Below are positions 31,503-40,791 of a stretch of 64,000 nt of DNA, one piece after another; within the stretch, counting starts at the first letter, position 1; each line of letters opens with the position of its first letter. The translations under genes were made by a program, and so were the position numbers. Origin of the DNA: Pseudoxanthomonas broegbernensis (GTDB lineage Bacteria > Pseudomonadota > Gammaproteobacteria > Xanthomonadales > Xanthomonadaceae); the NCBI RefSeq assembly GCF_014202435.1, contig NZ_JACHGU010000002.1, positions 682,001 through 746,000 on the forward strand. Reading direction: 5' to 3'. The notes beneath the pieces were generated by a model, which was not told the origin of the DNA, did no database searches, and was given only the letters and a program-made list of their open reading frames with translations.

Positions 31503-32903
31503 ATGTCCGCCGTTCCCGGCTTCCGCAACGAACGCAGCAGCGATGCCCGCATCGAACAGCTCCGGGTGCCGCCGCATTCGGTGGAGGCCGAGCAGGCGGT
31601 GCTGGGCGGGCTGATGCTGGCCCCGGAGGCCTACGACACCGTCGGCGACGTGCTGGTGCAGGGCGACTTCTACCGCCGCGACCACCAGCTCATCTATCGC
31701 GCCATCCGCGAGCTGGCCGAGAAGAGCCGCCCGTTCGACGCGGTGACTCTGGGCGAATGGTTCGACTCGCAGGGCTTCTCCGAGCAGATCGGCGGCGGCG
31801 CCTACCTGGTCGAGCTGGCCACCACCACGCCCTCGGCGGCCAACATCCGCGCCTACGCCGAGATCGTGCGCGACAAGGCGGTGCTGCGGCAGCTCATCGA
31901 GGTCGGCACCGGCATCGTCAACGACGGCTTCCAGACCGAGGGGCGCGACAGCGCCGCGCTGCTGGCCAAGGCCGAGCAGGAGGTGTTCGCCATCGCCGAG
32001 GCCGGTTCGCGCGGGCGCCAGGACTTCGTCCCGGTCAACCGCGCCCTGACCGAGGCCTTCGAGGTGCTGCAGAGCCGCTACAACAGCGGCGGCGGCGTCA
32101 CCGGCCTGCCTACCGGCTATACCGATTTCGACGAGATGACCGCCGGCCTGCAGCCGACCGACCTGATCATCCTGGCCGCGCGTCCGGCGATGGGCAAGAC
32201 CACCCTGGCGCTGAACATGGCCGAGTACGCGGCCATGAAGTCGAAGAAGCCGGTGGCGGTGTTCTCGATGGAGATGTCGGCCTCGCAACTGGCCCTGCGC
32301 CTGATCTCCTCGCTGGGCCGGGTCAACGCCACCCGCCTGCGCACCGGCCAGTTGGAGGACGAGGACTGGAGCCGGGTGACCAGCGCGATCAAGATGCTGC
32401 GCGACGCCAAGATCTTCATCGACGACACCCCGGCGCTGTCGCCGGACGTGCTGCGCTCCAAGGCCCGCCGGCTCAAGCGCGAGCACGGCCTGGGCCTGAT
32501 CGTGATCGACTACCTGCAGTTGATGCAGGTGCCGGGCAACAGCGAGAACCGCGCCACCGAGATCTCCGAGATCAGCCGTTCGCTCAAGGCCCTGGCCAAG
32601 GAGCTGAACGTGCCGGTGATCGCCCTGTCCCAGCTCAACCGCTCGCTGGAGACGCGCACCGACAAGCGCCCGGTGATGGCTGACCTGCGCGAGTCCGGCG
32701 CCATCGAGCAGGACGCGGACGTGATCGTCTTCATCTACCGCGACGACTACTACAACCGCGAGAACTCGCCGGACAAGGGCCTGGCCGAGGTGATCATCGG
32801 CAAGCAGCGCAACGGCCCCACCGGGGCGGTGAAGCTGAAGTTCTTCGGCGAGTACACCCGCTTCGACAACCTGGCCAACGACGCGATCGGCGTATTCGAG
32901 TAG
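31503..32903 (+). CDS. dnaB: Replicative DNA helicase DnaB
   Basis: The hexameric 5'-to-3' helicase of the replication fork. The 466-residue protein has the N-terminal DnaB domain (VPPHSVEAEQAVLGGLM) and the RecA-like ATPase: Walker A in ARPAMGKTTLALNMAEYA, then VFSMEMSASQLALRLIS and the DnaB-specific LIVIDYLQLM and SQLNRSLETR. There is no intein. It is preceded by its own control region after the rplI terminator. Confidence 0.97.
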   Translation: MSAVPGFRNERSSDARIEQLRVPPHSVEAEQAVLGGLMLAPEAYDTVGDVLVQGDFYRRDHQLIYRAIRELAEKSRPFDAVTLGEWFDSQGFSEQIGGGAYLVELATTTPSAANIRAYAEIVRDKAVLRQLIEVGTGIVNDGFQTEGRDSAALLAKAEQEVFAIAEAGSRGRQDFVPVNRALTEAFEVLQSRYNSGGGVTGLPTGYTDFDEMTAGLQPTDLIILAARPAMGKTTLALNMAEYAAMKSKKPVAVFSMEMSASQLALRLISSLGRVNATRLRTGQLEDEDWSRVTSAIKMLRDAKIFIDDTPALSPDVLRSKARRLKREHGLGLIVIDYLQLMQVPGNSENRATEISEISRSLKALAKELNVPVIALSQLNRSLETRTDKRPVMADLRESGAIEQDADVIVFIYRDDYYNRENSPDKGLAEVIIGKQRNGPTGAVKLKFFGEYTRFDNLANDAIGVFE

Positions 32904-33005
32904 GGCGCGGGGGAAACATCCTGCGTTCACGTACCTCCGGCTAGCATCCCGGCGTCCGCGAAAGACGCCATCGCGCCGCGGCCCGTCCATGCAAAGGAGC
33001 CTGTC

Positions 33006-33686
33006 ATGAAGATCCGCAAGCAGACAACGATACTGCTGGCCGCCGCCGCGCTGGCCGCGATGCTGGCCGCCGGCTGCCAGACCACCGACCCCTACACCGG
33101 CCAGGGCCAGATGAACCGCACCAGCAAGGGCGCGCTGATCGGCGCCGGCATCGGCGTGGCCGCCGGCCTGCTGACCGGCGACAGCGCGGTCGAGCGCCGC
33201 CAGCACGCGCTGATCGGTGCCGGCATCGGCGGCCTGGCGGGCGGCGCGGTGGGCAACTACCAGGACCGCCAGCAGGCGGCGCTGCGCGACAAGCTGCAGG
33301 GCACCGGCGTCGGGGTCAACCGCAACGGCGACAACATCACCCTCAACATGCCCGGCAACGTCACCTTCGCCTTCAACAGCGCCAACCTGGACCCGCAGTT
33401 CTACCCGGTGCTCAGCGGCGTGGCCGACGTGCTCAAGGAGTACGACAAGACCGTGGTCGAGGTTGCCGGCCACACCGACAGCATCGGCAGCGACGAGGTC
33501 AACCAGCGCCTGTCCGAGCAGCGCGCCAACGCGGTGACCCAGTTCCTGGTGGCGCAGAACATCAATCCCCAGCGCTTCATCACGGTCGGCGCCGGCAAGC
33601 GCTACCCGATCGCCGGCAACGACACCGAGGCCGGCCGCGCGGCCAACCGCCGGGTCGAGATCACCCTGGTGCCGGTGCGCTCCTGA
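33006..33686 (+). CDS. OmpA-family peptidoglycan-associated lipoprotein (YiaD-like)
   Basis: A 226-residue outer-membrane lipoprotein. A signal peptide ends in the lipobox LAAGC (cysteine near residue 23). Residues 38-75 form a glycine-zipper stretch (GALIGAGIGVAAGLL and a second ALIGAGIGGLAGGAVG). The C-terminal OmpA domain has TFAFNSANLDPQFYPVL and GHTDSIGSDEVNQRLSEQRA, which bind peptidoglycan. The layout is that of E. coli YiaD. An AAGGAG site precedes the ATG. Confidence 0.9.
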   Translation: MKIRKQTTILLAAAALAAMLAAGCQTTDPYTGQGQMNRTSKGALIGAGIGVAAGLLTGDSAVERRQHALIGAGIGGLAGGAVGNYQDRQQAALRDKLQGTGVGVNRNGDNITLNMPGNVTFAFNSANLDPQFYPVLSGVADVLKEYDKTVVEVAGHTDSIGSDEVNQRLSEQRANAVTQFLVAQNINPQRFITVGAGKRYPIAGNDTEAGRAANRRVEITLVPVRS

Positions 33687-33715
33687 GCCTGCCCGGCAGG
33701 CCGGGCGCATCGCAT

Positions 33716-33753
33716 GCAGCGGGCCGCGGAAGCGGCCCGCCTGCGTTGGGGAG
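33716..33753 (+). terminator. Possible terminator after the OmpA-type lipoprotein
   Basis: GCGGGCCGC/GCGGCCCGC around a GGAA loop forms a strong stem, extended by GCAG/CTGC with one bulge. No T run follows, so termination would need another factor. It lies between convergent genes. Confidence 0.4.
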
Positions 33754-33768
33754 GCCGGGGGCCGCCGC

Positions 33769-34827
33769 TCAGGCCGCCTCCGGCTCCAGGATGCGCGGTT
33801 CCTCGCGCATCGCGCCGTTCTGGCCGGTCCTGGCCGGCGATGCCGCCGCATGCGCGCCATCGGCGCCCTTGCCGGCGGTGGCCGCGCCGCTGCACATCGA
33901 CGGGCAGTGCACCATCATGTAGTCGGCGTTGGAGCTGAGCCGCTCGAGCAGGAAATCGACGAACGCGCGCACCTTGGGCGAGGCCACCCGGCCGCGCGGG
34001 AACACCGCGTTGAAGTCCACCTCCGGCCCGGTCCAGCCGGCCAGCACCCTCCGCAGCGCGCCCGATTCGACGTAGGGCTTGGCGCCCACGTCGGTGGCCA
34101 GGGTTAGCCCTTCGCCGCACAGTACCGCGCCGATCAGCGCGGCCGGGTCGTTGGCCACCATCAGCGGGTTGATCGGGTAGTCCACGGTGTGGCTGCCGTC
34201 GTTCAACGGCCAGGCGATGCGCGAAGGGTGGGTGTGGTGGTGCTTGCGCACCGCGACGATGCGATGGTGCTGCAGTTCCTCCGGGTGCTGCGGTTCGCCG
34301 TGGCGCTCGATGTAGCCCGGGCTGGCGAACACCTGGGTGCGGAAGCTGGCGAGCCGGCGCGCGACCAGGGTGGAGTCGGGCAGCGCGCCGGCACGCAGGG
34401 CCACGTCGATCTCGCTGCCGATCAGGTCCACCGGCTCGTTGCTCATGTGCATGTCCAGGCGGATGTCCGGATATTGCGCATGGAACTGGCCCAGCAACGG
34501 CGAGATCCAGGAAAGGCCGATCGAGTAGGGCACGCTGAAGCGCAGCCAGCCGCGCGGGCCGCCCTGCAACTGGCCGACCGCGCTCTCGGCCTCCTCCAGC
34601 TCCTGGGCGATGCGCTGGCAATGCTCGTAGTACACGCCGCCGGCCTCGGTCATGCCGAGGCGGCGGGTGGTCCGGTGCAGCAACTGCGCGCCCAGGCGCG
34701 TCTCCAGTTCCTGCACCTTGCGGCTGACGGTGGTCTTGGGCAGGCCCAGCGAGCGGGCCGCGGCGATGAAGCTGCCCTGTTCGACCACCTTGACGAAGAC
34801 GAGGGTGTCGTTGAGGTCGTGTGCCAT
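33769..34827 (-). CDS. LysR-type transcriptional regulator
   Basis: A 352-residue regulator with an N-terminal winged helix-turn-helix (GSFIAAARSLGLPKTTVSRKVQELETRLGAQLLHRTTRRL, residues 18-55) and a LysR effector-binding domain from about residue 90. About 45 residues of Ala/Gly/Pro-rich sequence extend beyond the usual C terminus. It is transcribed away from the RND efflux operon across a 650-base interval with several palindromes, the standard arrangement for a local regulator. The inducer cannot be told from sequence. Confidence 0.88.
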   Translation of the reverse strand: MAHDLNDTLVFVKVVEQGSFIAAARSLGLPKTTVSRKVQELETRLGAQLLHRTTRRLGMTEAGGVYYEHCQRIAQELEEAESAVGQLQGGPRGWLRFSVPYSIGLSWISPLLGQFHAQYPDIRLDMHMSNEPVDLIGSEIDVALRAGALPDSTLVARRLASFRTQVFASPGYIERHGEPQHPEELQHHRIVAVRKHHHTHPSRIAWPLNDGSHTVDYPINPLMVANDPAALIGAVLCGEGLTLATDVGAKPYVESGALRRVLAGWTGPEVDFNAVFPRGRVASPKVRAFVDFLLERLSSNADYMMVHCPSMCSGAATAGKGADGAHAAASPARTGQNGAMREEPRILEPEAA

Positions 34828-34911
34828 GGGGGATACCAGTCGGGAAGCGGTAGGAAGGAAGCGGGCGGGGAGGGCGGAAATGGATTGGCCCTGCTGCGGG
34901 ATGATTATTCC

Positions 34912-34943
34912 CTTAAATCAGGACTAATCAAGTCCTTTTTAAG
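34912..34943. promoter_or_regulatory. Nested inverted repeat, candidate LysR operator
   Basis: CTTAAA and TTTAAG are the outer arms (34912-34917, 34938-34943), AGGACT and AGTCCT the inner ones (34920-34925, 34931-34936), around AATCA. It is strikingly A/T-rich for this genome and is centred 100 bases upstream of the LysR start, so it is a good candidate operator. Confidence 0.5.
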
Positions 34944-35184
34944 CGCGTAACGTGGCCGCCTCGCTCCTGTGATGGACCACCGCCCATGTTGATTCCGCAA
35001 CCGATCCTGCGCCTGTTCGAATCCGCGACGGGCAGCGACGACGATGCTTTCCGCCTGCCGAAACTCGGCGCGGGCCGGCCCACCGGGCATTTTCGCCAGT
35101 TCGCGGCATCGCGTCGCCTGCAGCGGAGCGGGGCGTGGCTGCCGGGATCGCGCAGCTTGGCCCGGCGTTTTTCCGGCGGGATCG

Positions 35185-35223
35185 TCCCGCATGCGGGAGA
35201 AAATATCCCGTAAGCGGGATATT
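35185..35223. repeat. Two adjacent palindromes CCCGCATGCGGG and CCCGTAAGCGGG
   Basis: A perfect 14-base palindrome (35185-35198, TCCCGCATGCGGGA) is followed four bases later by an inverted repeat with 9-base arms, AATATCCCG-TAAG-CGGGATATT (35202-35223). Both share the core CCCG-A-GCGGGA, so they look like two copies of one protein-binding site. Confidence 0.5.
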
Positions 35224-35376
35224 CGCCCGCCAGGCGCGGTGCCGGGCGCCGTCGTCCGGCCGTCGCCGGCGTCCCTGCCGCGCCGCTCCGTAAGCGGCGG
35301 CCCGGGGCCGGCGAAGCCGCCCGGCGGTCGCGCCGGATCGCCTTCCGGCGCATGCGGCCCCGCGCGGCGGTTCCGG

Positions 35377-35390
35377 TCCGATGTATCGGA
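35377..35390. promoter_or_regulatory. Palindrome TCCGATGTATCGGA before the RND operon
   Basis: Six-base perfect arms around GT, 90 bases before the membrane fusion protein start, followed by the A/T-rich TTTGATTTGATTTT. This is a plausible operator or promoter-proximal site; no standard -35/-10 pair stands out. Confidence 0.4.
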
Positions 35391-35479
35391 TTTGATTTGA
35401 TTTTCGCCCCCGGTCCACGGGCCTGCCCGCCGCGCGGGGCGCCCATCGCTTCTTTCGATTTCCTCCACGAGGTCGTGCC

Positions 35480-36706
35480 ATGAACATTCCATCCCGATTT
35501 CCCGCCCGGTCGCGCCACCTGCTGGTTCCGCTCGCGGCCGGCCTGCTCGCCGCCGCGGCCCTGGCCGGCTGCAGCGGCCAGGCCAGCGAGAACGCACCGC
35601 CGCCGCCGCAGGTCGGCGTGGCCGAGGTGCCGGTGCGCGCGGTCAGCCAGTGGGACGAGTTCAGCGGCCGGGTCGAGGCGGTCCAGAGCGTCGCCTTGCG
35701 CCCGCGCGTCTCCGGCTACATCGAGCAGGTGAACTACCGCGAGGGCCAGGAGGTGAAGAAGGGCGACGTCCTGTTCACCATCGACGCGCGCAACTACCGC
35801 GCCGGGCTGGACCGCGCCGAGGCCGCGCTGGCGCGTGCGCGTGCGCAGGCGACGCTGGCGCGCAGCGAGGCCGACCGCGCCGGCCGCCTGTCCGAACAGA
35901 AGGTCATCTCGGTGGAGAGCTGGGAACAGCGCCGTGCCGCGGCCGACCAGGCCCATGCCGACCTGGCCGCGGCGCAGGCCGCCGTGGACACCGCCCGGCT
36001 GGAACTGGAATGGACCCGGGTACGCGCGCCGATCGACGGCCGCGCCGGGCGCGCGCTGGTCACCGCCGGCAATCTGGTCGGCGCCGGCGATGCGGCCAGC
36101 GTGCTGACCACCATCGTCTCGCTGGACAAAGTGCACGTGCACTTCGACGCGGACGAGGCCAGCTTCCTGCGCTATGCCGGGCTGGCGCGCAGCGGCCAGC
36201 GCGCCAGCGAGCGCGACGGCGGGCTGCCGGTGCAGGTCGCGCTGGCCGACGAGGCGGGCTTCCCGCACGCGGGCACGGTCGATTTCCTCGACAACCAGGT
36301 CGACAGCGGCACCGGCACCATCCGCGTCCGCGCGCTGCTGGACAACGCCGAGCGCCGCTTCACCCCGGGCCTGTACGCGCGGGTGCGGCTGCCGGGCAGC
36401 GGCGAGTTCCAGGCCGCGCTGGTGGACGACAAGGCGGTGCTCACCGACCAGGACCGCAAGTACGTCTACGTGGTGGATGCCGACGGCAAGGCCCAGCGCC
36501 GCGACATCGAGATCGGGCGCCTGGCCGACCTGTCCGGATCGCCGCAAGGGCCGGCGCTGCGCATCGTCGAGCAGGGCCTGGCCGCCGGCGACAAGGTGAT
36601 CGTCAGCGGCGTGCAGAAGGTGTTCTTCCCCGGCATGCCGGTGCAGGCGCGCGCGGTGGCGATGGGCGCCGCCGGCGAGACCGCCGCCGCGGTCGCCGCC
36701 CGATGA
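35480..36706 (+). CDS. RND efflux periplasmic adaptor (AcrA/MexA-like lipoprotein)
   Basis: The membrane fusion protein that links pump and outer-membrane channel. The 408-residue product has a lipoprotein signal ending in LAGC (cysteine near residue 33), a lipoyl half (SVALRPRVSGYIEQVNYREGQEVKKGDVLF), a long coiled-coil hairpin (about 105-180), the second lipoyl half (ELEWTRVRAPIDGRAGRA) and beta-barrel and membrane-proximal domains. It resembles the MexE/MexA group. Substrates cannot be predicted. It heads the operon MFP-RND-SDR-OMF. Confidence 0.92.
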   Translation: MNIPSRFPARSRHLLVPLAAGLLAAAALAGCSGQASENAPPPPQVGVAEVPVRAVSQWDEFSGRVEAVQSVALRPRVSGYIEQVNYREGQEVKKGDVLFTIDARNYRAGLDRAEAALARARAQATLARSEADRAGRLSEQKVISVESWEQRRAAADQAHADLAAAQAAVDTARLELEWTRVRAPIDGRAGRALVTAGNLVGAGDAASVLTTIVSLDKVHVHFDADEASFLRYAGLARSGQRASERDGGLPVQVALADEAGFPHAGTVDFLDNQVDSGTGTIRVRALLDNAERRFTPGLYARVRLPGSGEFQAALVDDKAVLTDQDRKYVYVVDADGKAQRRDIEIGRLADLSGSPQGPALRIVEQGLAAGDKVIVSGVQKVFFPGMPVQARAVAMGAAGETAAAVAAR

Positions 36707-36736
36707 ACGCCGCCCGATGAACGCCGCCCGATGAGG
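36695..36736 (+). repeat. Three tandem copies of a 14-base unit
   Basis: The unit GCCGCCCGATGAAC occurs three times without gaps; the third copy ends in GG instead of AC. The first copy carries the last codons and the stop of the adaptor gene, so the TGA is repeated in each copy. It probably arose by slippage. Confidence 0.85.
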
Positions 36737-36858
36737 TGACCCGGCCGCCGCGCAGGACGCGCGCCGGCCCCGCTCATGCCCGTCCTCCTCCGCTCCCTCT
36801 CCCGCTTCCCCCGCGGGGGAGGGCGGGTCCTTCCTTTCCCGAAATCCCGGACATTCCC

Positions 36859-39800
36859 ATGGACTTCTCCCGCTTCTTCATCGATCGGCCGATCTTCGCC
36901 GCGGTGCTGTCGATCGTGATCTTCGCCGCCGGCCTGATCGCGATCCCGCTGCTGCCGGTCGGCGAATACCCCGACGTGGTGCCGCCCTCGGTGGTGGTGC
37001 GCACGGTCTATCCCGGCGCCAACCCCAAGGTGATCTCCGAGACCGTGGCCACGCCGCTGGAGGAGGCGATCAACGGCGTGGAGGACATGATGTACCTCAA
37101 GTCCGTCGCCGGCTCCGACGGCGTGCTGCAATTGACCGCGACCTTCCGCCCGGGCACCGACCCGGACGAGGCCGCGGTGCGGGTGCAGAACCGCGTGGCC
37201 CAGGCCCAGGCGCGGCTGCCCGAGGACGTGCGCCGCCAGGGCGTGACCACCCAGAAGCAGTCGCCGGTGTTCCTGATGGTGGTGCACCTGACCTCGTCCG
37301 ACGGCAAGTACGACTCGCTGTACCTGCGCAACTACATGCGCCTGCACGTCAAGGACGAGCTGGCCAAGATCCCCGGGGTGGGCGACGCCCAACTGTTCGG
37401 CGGCGGCGACTACGCCATGCGCCTGTGGCTGGACCCGGACAAGGTCGCCGCCCGCGGCCTGACCGCCGGCGACGTGCTGGCCGCGGTGCGCGAGCAGAAC
37501 GTTCAGGTCTCCGCCGGCCAGCTCGGCGCCGAGCCGATGCCCAACGGCAGCGACTTCCTGCTGCCGATCAACGCCCGCGGACGCCTGGAGAGCGTGGAGG
37601 AGTTCGGCGGCATCGTGCTAAAGAGCGGCGCCGACGGCCAGGTGGTGCGCCTGGCGGACGTGGCCCGGATCGAGCTGGCCGCCGGCGACTACACCCTGCG
37701 CGCGCGCCTGGACGGCAAGAACGCGGCGGCCATCGGCATCTTCCAGGCCCCGGGTGCCAACGCGCTGGACATCCGCGACGCGGTGGTCGGCAAGATGGCG
37801 CAGATCCGCCAGGCCCTGCCCCCGGGCGTGGAAATCCAGTCGATCTACGACACCACGGTGTTCGTGCGCGACTCGATCGCGTCGGTGATCAGCACCCTGC
37901 TGGAGGCCACCTTGCTGGTGGTGCTGGTGGTGATCCTGTTCCTGCAGACCTGGCGCGCCTCGATCATCCCGCTGCTGGCGGTGCCGGTGTCGGTGGTGGG
38001 CACCTTCGCGGTGCTGTACCTGCTGGGCTATTCGATCAACACCCTGACCCTGTTCGGCCTGGTCCTGGCCATCGGCATCGTGGTCGACGACGCCATTGTG
38101 GTGGTGGAGAACGTGGAGCGCCACATCGAGGCCGGCGCCAGCCCGCTGGAAGCGGCGCACCTGGCCATGCGCGAGGTGAGCGGGCCGATCGTCGCCATCG
38201 CCCTGGTGCTGTGCGCGGTGTTCGTGCCGATGGCGTTCCTGACCGGCGTCACCGGCCAGTTCTACCAGCAGTTCGCGGTGACCATCGCCATCTCCACGGT
38301 GATCTCGGCGATCAACTCGCTGACCCTGTCGCCGGCGCTGGCGGCCAAGCTGCTGCAGCCGCACGGTGCGGCCAAGGACCGCCCGGCGCGGATCATCGAC
38401 CGCCTGTTCGGCTGGGCGTTCCGTCCGTTCAACCGCTTCTTCAAGCGCGGCTCGGTGCGCTACGAGGGCGCGGTGTCGCGGGCGCTGGGCCGGCGCGGTG
38501 CGGTGTTCGCGGTGTACGCGCTGCTGCTGGTCGGCGCCGGGGTGATGTTCAAGGCGGTGCCGGCCGGCTTCATCCCGGTGCAGGACAAGCTGTACGTCAT
38601 CGCCGGGGTGAAGATGCCCGAGGGCGCCTCGATCGAGCGCACCGACGCGGTGCTGAAGAAGATGGCGGCGATGGCCATGGAGGTCGAGGGCGTGGAGCAC
38701 GAGGTCGCGTTCCCGGGCCTGAACCCCCTGCAGTTCACCAACACCCCGAACAACGGCGTGGTGTTCTTCACCCTGGCCCCGTTCGGCGAGCGCACCGCCA
38801 GCGCCGAGGCGATCACCGCGCAGCTCAACGCCCGCTTCTCGGCCATCGAGGAGGGCTTCACCTTCGCCTTCATGCCGCCGGCGATCCAGGGGCTGGGCAA
38901 CGGTTCGGGCTGGTCGCTGTTCGTCGAGGACCGCACCCGGCTGGGCTACGGCGAGCTGCAGAACGCGGTCCAGGCCTTCCAGGGCGCCGCCTCGCAGGTG
39001 CCGGGCATGGGCTTCCCGATCTCCAGCTACCAGGCCAACGTGCCGCAACTGGACGCGGAGGTGGACCGGGTCAAGGCCAAGGCCCAGGGCGTGCCGCTGA
39101 CCGGGCTGTTCGAGACCCTGCAGACCTACCTGGGCTCGGCCTACGTCAACGACTTCAACCTGTTCGGCCGCACCTGGCAGGTGATCGCCCAGGCCGACGC
39201 GCCGTTCCGCGACGAGGTCACCGACATCGCCAACCTGCGCACCCGCAACGCGGCCGGGGAGATGGTGCCGGTCGGTTCGATGGTGAGCATCCGCCAGACC
39301 TACGGCCCGGACCCGGTGATCCGCTTCAACGGCTACCCGGCCGCGGACCTGATGGGCGACGCCGACCCGCGGGTGCTGTCCTCCGGCGAGGCGATGGCCA
39401 AGGTGACCGAGCTGGCCCGGCAGGTGCTGCCGCCGGGCATGGGCATCGACTGGAGCGACCTGAGCTACCAGCAGGCCACCCAGGGCAGGGCGGCGCTGGT
39501 GGTGTTCCCGCTGGCGGTGCTGCTGGCCTTCCTGGTCCTGGCCGCGCTGTACGAGAGCTGGACCCTGCCGCTGGCGGTGATCCTGATCGTGCCGATGACC
39601 CTGCTGTCGGCGCTGCTGGGCGTGTGGCTGACCGGCGGCGACAACAACGTGTTCGTCCAGGTCGGGCTGGTGGTGCTGATGGGCCTGGCCTGCAAGAACG
39701 CGATCCTGATCGTGGAGTTCGCGCGCGAGCTGGAACTGCAGGGCAAGGGCATCGTCGAGTCGGCGCTGGAGGCCTGCCGCCTGCGCCTGCGCCCGATCGT

Positions 39801-40029
39801 GATGACCTCGGTGGCGTTCATCGCCGGCACCGTGCCGCTGGTGCTCTCGCACGGCGCCGGCGCCGAGGTGCGCTCGGTCACCGGCGTGACCGTGTTCGCC
39901 GGCATGCTCGGGGTGACCGTGTTCGGCCTGTTCCTGACCCCGGTGTTCTACGTGGCCCTGCGCAAGCTGGCCAACCGCCCGCTGGTCTCGCATGCGCCGG
40001 CGGCCGATGCGGCCTCCGTGCACGCCTGA
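36859..40029 (+). CDS. RND multidrug efflux permease (AcrB/MexF-type)
   Basis: The inner-membrane proton-driven pump. The 1056-residue protein starts MDFSRFFIDRPIFAAVLSIV and has the expected two halves, each with helices and a periplasmic porter domain. The proton-relay aspartates sit in LAIGIVVDDAIVVVENVERH (helix 4), and LQVGLVVLMGLACKNAILIVEFA-type helix 10 carries the lysine. It is an HAE1-type pump for organic compounds, not a metal pump. The ATG after a 150-base gap is used because it gives the family N terminus; the frame is open further upstream without similarity. Confidence 0.94.
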   Translation: MDFSRFFIDRPIFAAVLSIVIFAAGLIAIPLLPVGEYPDVVPPSVVVRTVYPGANPKVISETVATPLEEAINGVEDMMYLKSVAGSDGVLQLTATFRPGTDPDEAAVRVQNRVAQAQARLPEDVRRQGVTTQKQSPVFLMVVHLTSSDGKYDSLYLRNYMRLHVKDELAKIPGVGDAQLFGGGDYAMRLWLDPDKVAARGLTAGDVLAAVREQNVQVSAGQLGAEPMPNGSDFLLPINARGRLESVEEFGGIVLKSGADGQVVRLADVARIELAAGDYTLRARLDGKNAAAIGIFQAPGANALDIRDAVVGKMAQIRQALPPGVEIQSIYDTTVFVRDSIASVISTLLEATLLVVLVVILFLQTWRASIIPLLAVPVSVVGTFAVLYLLGYSINTLTLFGLVLAIGIVVDDAIVVVENVERHIEAGASPLEAAHLAMREVSGPIVAIALVLCAVFVPMAFLTGVTGQFYQQFAVTIAISTVISAINSLTLSPALAAKLLQPHGAAKDRPARIIDRLFGWAFRPFNRFFKRGSVRYEGAVSRALGRRGAVFAVYALLLVGAGVMFKAVPAGFIPVQDKLYVIAGVKMPEGASIERTDAVLKKMAAMAMEVEGVEHEVAFPGLNPLQFTNTPNNGVVFFTLAPFGERTASAEAITAQLNARFSAIEEGFTFAFMPPAIQGLGNGSGWSLFVEDRTRLGYGELQNAVQAFQGAASQVPGMGFPISSYQANVPQLDAEVDRVKAKAQGVPLTGLFETLQTYLGSAYVNDFNLFGRTWQVIAQADAPFRDEVTDIANLRTRNAAGEMVPVGSMVSIRQTYGPDPVIRFNGYPAADLMGDADPRVLSSGEAMAKVTELARQVLPPGMGIDWSDLSYQQATQGRAALVVFPLAVLLAFLVLAALYESWTLPLAVILIVPMTLLSALLGVWLTGGDNNVFVQVGLVVLMGLACKNAILIVEFARELELQGKGIVESALEACRLRLRPIVMTSVAFIAGTVPLVLSHGAGAEVRSVTGVTVFAGMLGVTVFGLFLTPVFYVALRKLANRPLVSHAPAADAASVHA

Positions 40030-40056
40030 TCCTTCATCCCCCAAGGAATCCGATCC

Positions 40057-40791
40057 ATGAACGCATCGCAGAAGATCGCCCTGGTCACCGGCGCCACCCG
40101 CGGCATCGGCCGGCAGACCGTGCGCCAACTGGCGCAGGCAGGCGTGCATACCCTGCTGGCCGGCCGCAACCGCGAGCGCGCGGTCGAGGCCACGCTGGAA
40201 CTGCAGGCCCTGGGCCTGCCCGTGGAAGCCATCGCCCTGGACGTCGCCGACGCGGCCTCCATCGCCGCCGCCGCGCGCGAGGTGGAGCGGCGCCACGGCC
40301 GCCTCGACATCCTGGTCAACAACGCCGGGATCCTGCTCGACGAGGTCGGCAAGGCGCCCTCGGAGCAGTCGCTGGAGACCTGGCGCCGCACCTTCGACAC
40401 CAACCTGTTCGGCCTGGTCGCCACCACCCAGGCGTTCCTGCCCCTGCTGCAGCGCGCGCCGGCCGGGCGGATCGTCAACGTCTCCAGCGTGCTGGGTTCC
40501 ATCGCCCTGCACCTGGACCCGTCGTCCTTCATCTACGACTTCAAGCTGCCGGCCTACAACGTCTCCAAGAGCGCGGTGAACGCGTGGACGGCGCAACTGG
40601 CCTACGAGCTGCGCGGCAGCCGGATCAAGGTCAACACCATCCATCCCGGCTACGTGAAGACCGACATGAACGGCGGCGAAGGCGAGATCGGCGTCGCCGA
40701 GGGCGCCCGCACCAGCGTGCGCCTGGCCCTGGTCGACGATGACGGCCCGCAGGGCGGCTTCTTCCATCAGGAGCAGGTGCTGCCATGGTGA
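40057..40791 (+). CDS. Short-chain dehydrogenase/reductase
   Basis: A 244-residue NAD(P)-dependent oxidoreductase of the classical SDR family. It has the cofactor motif TGATRGIG (11-18 region), NNAG, the catalytic serine in VNVSSVLGS and YNVSK with the active-site tyrosine and lysine, then HPGYVKTDMNG. The pattern resembles plant and bacterial carbonyl reductases. It lies between the RND permease and the outer-membrane channel, and its end overlaps the channel gene by seven bases, so it is part of the efflux operon. It may modify a pump substrate or the inducer. Confidence 0.9.
   Translation: MNASQKIALVTGATRGIGRQTVRQLAQAGVHTLLAGRNRERAVEATLELQALGLPVEAIALDVADAASIAAAAREVERRHGRLDILVNNAGILLDEVGKAPSEQSLETWRRTFDTNLFGLVATTQAFLPLLQRAPAGRIVNVSSVLGSIALHLDPSSFIYDFKLPAYNVSKSAVNAWTAQLAYELRGSRIKVNTIHPGYVKTDMNGGEGEIGVAEGARTSVRLALVDDDGPQGGFFHQEQVLPW

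Larger units (their letters stand above)
34828..35479. other. Divergent control region between LysR gene and RND operon
   Basis: No convincing gene lies here; a 75-codon plus-strand frame (34986-35213) has no recognisable domain and crosses palindromes. The interval has an A/T-rich promoter-like block near the LysR gene and several inverted repeats listed separately. The rest is GC-rich. Confidence 0.6.

Noticed and set aside
30645-33860. Minus-strand open frame of 1071 codons opposite rplI-dnaB-lipoprotein
   Set aside because: It is an antisense shadow of well-supported genes; the product is His/Leu/Gly/Val-rich with no domain, a known effect of GC-rich codon bias.
34986-35213. 75-codon plus-strand frame in the LysR-RND interval
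   Set aside because: No domain, weak ribosome-binding site and it crosses palindromes; more likely control DNA.
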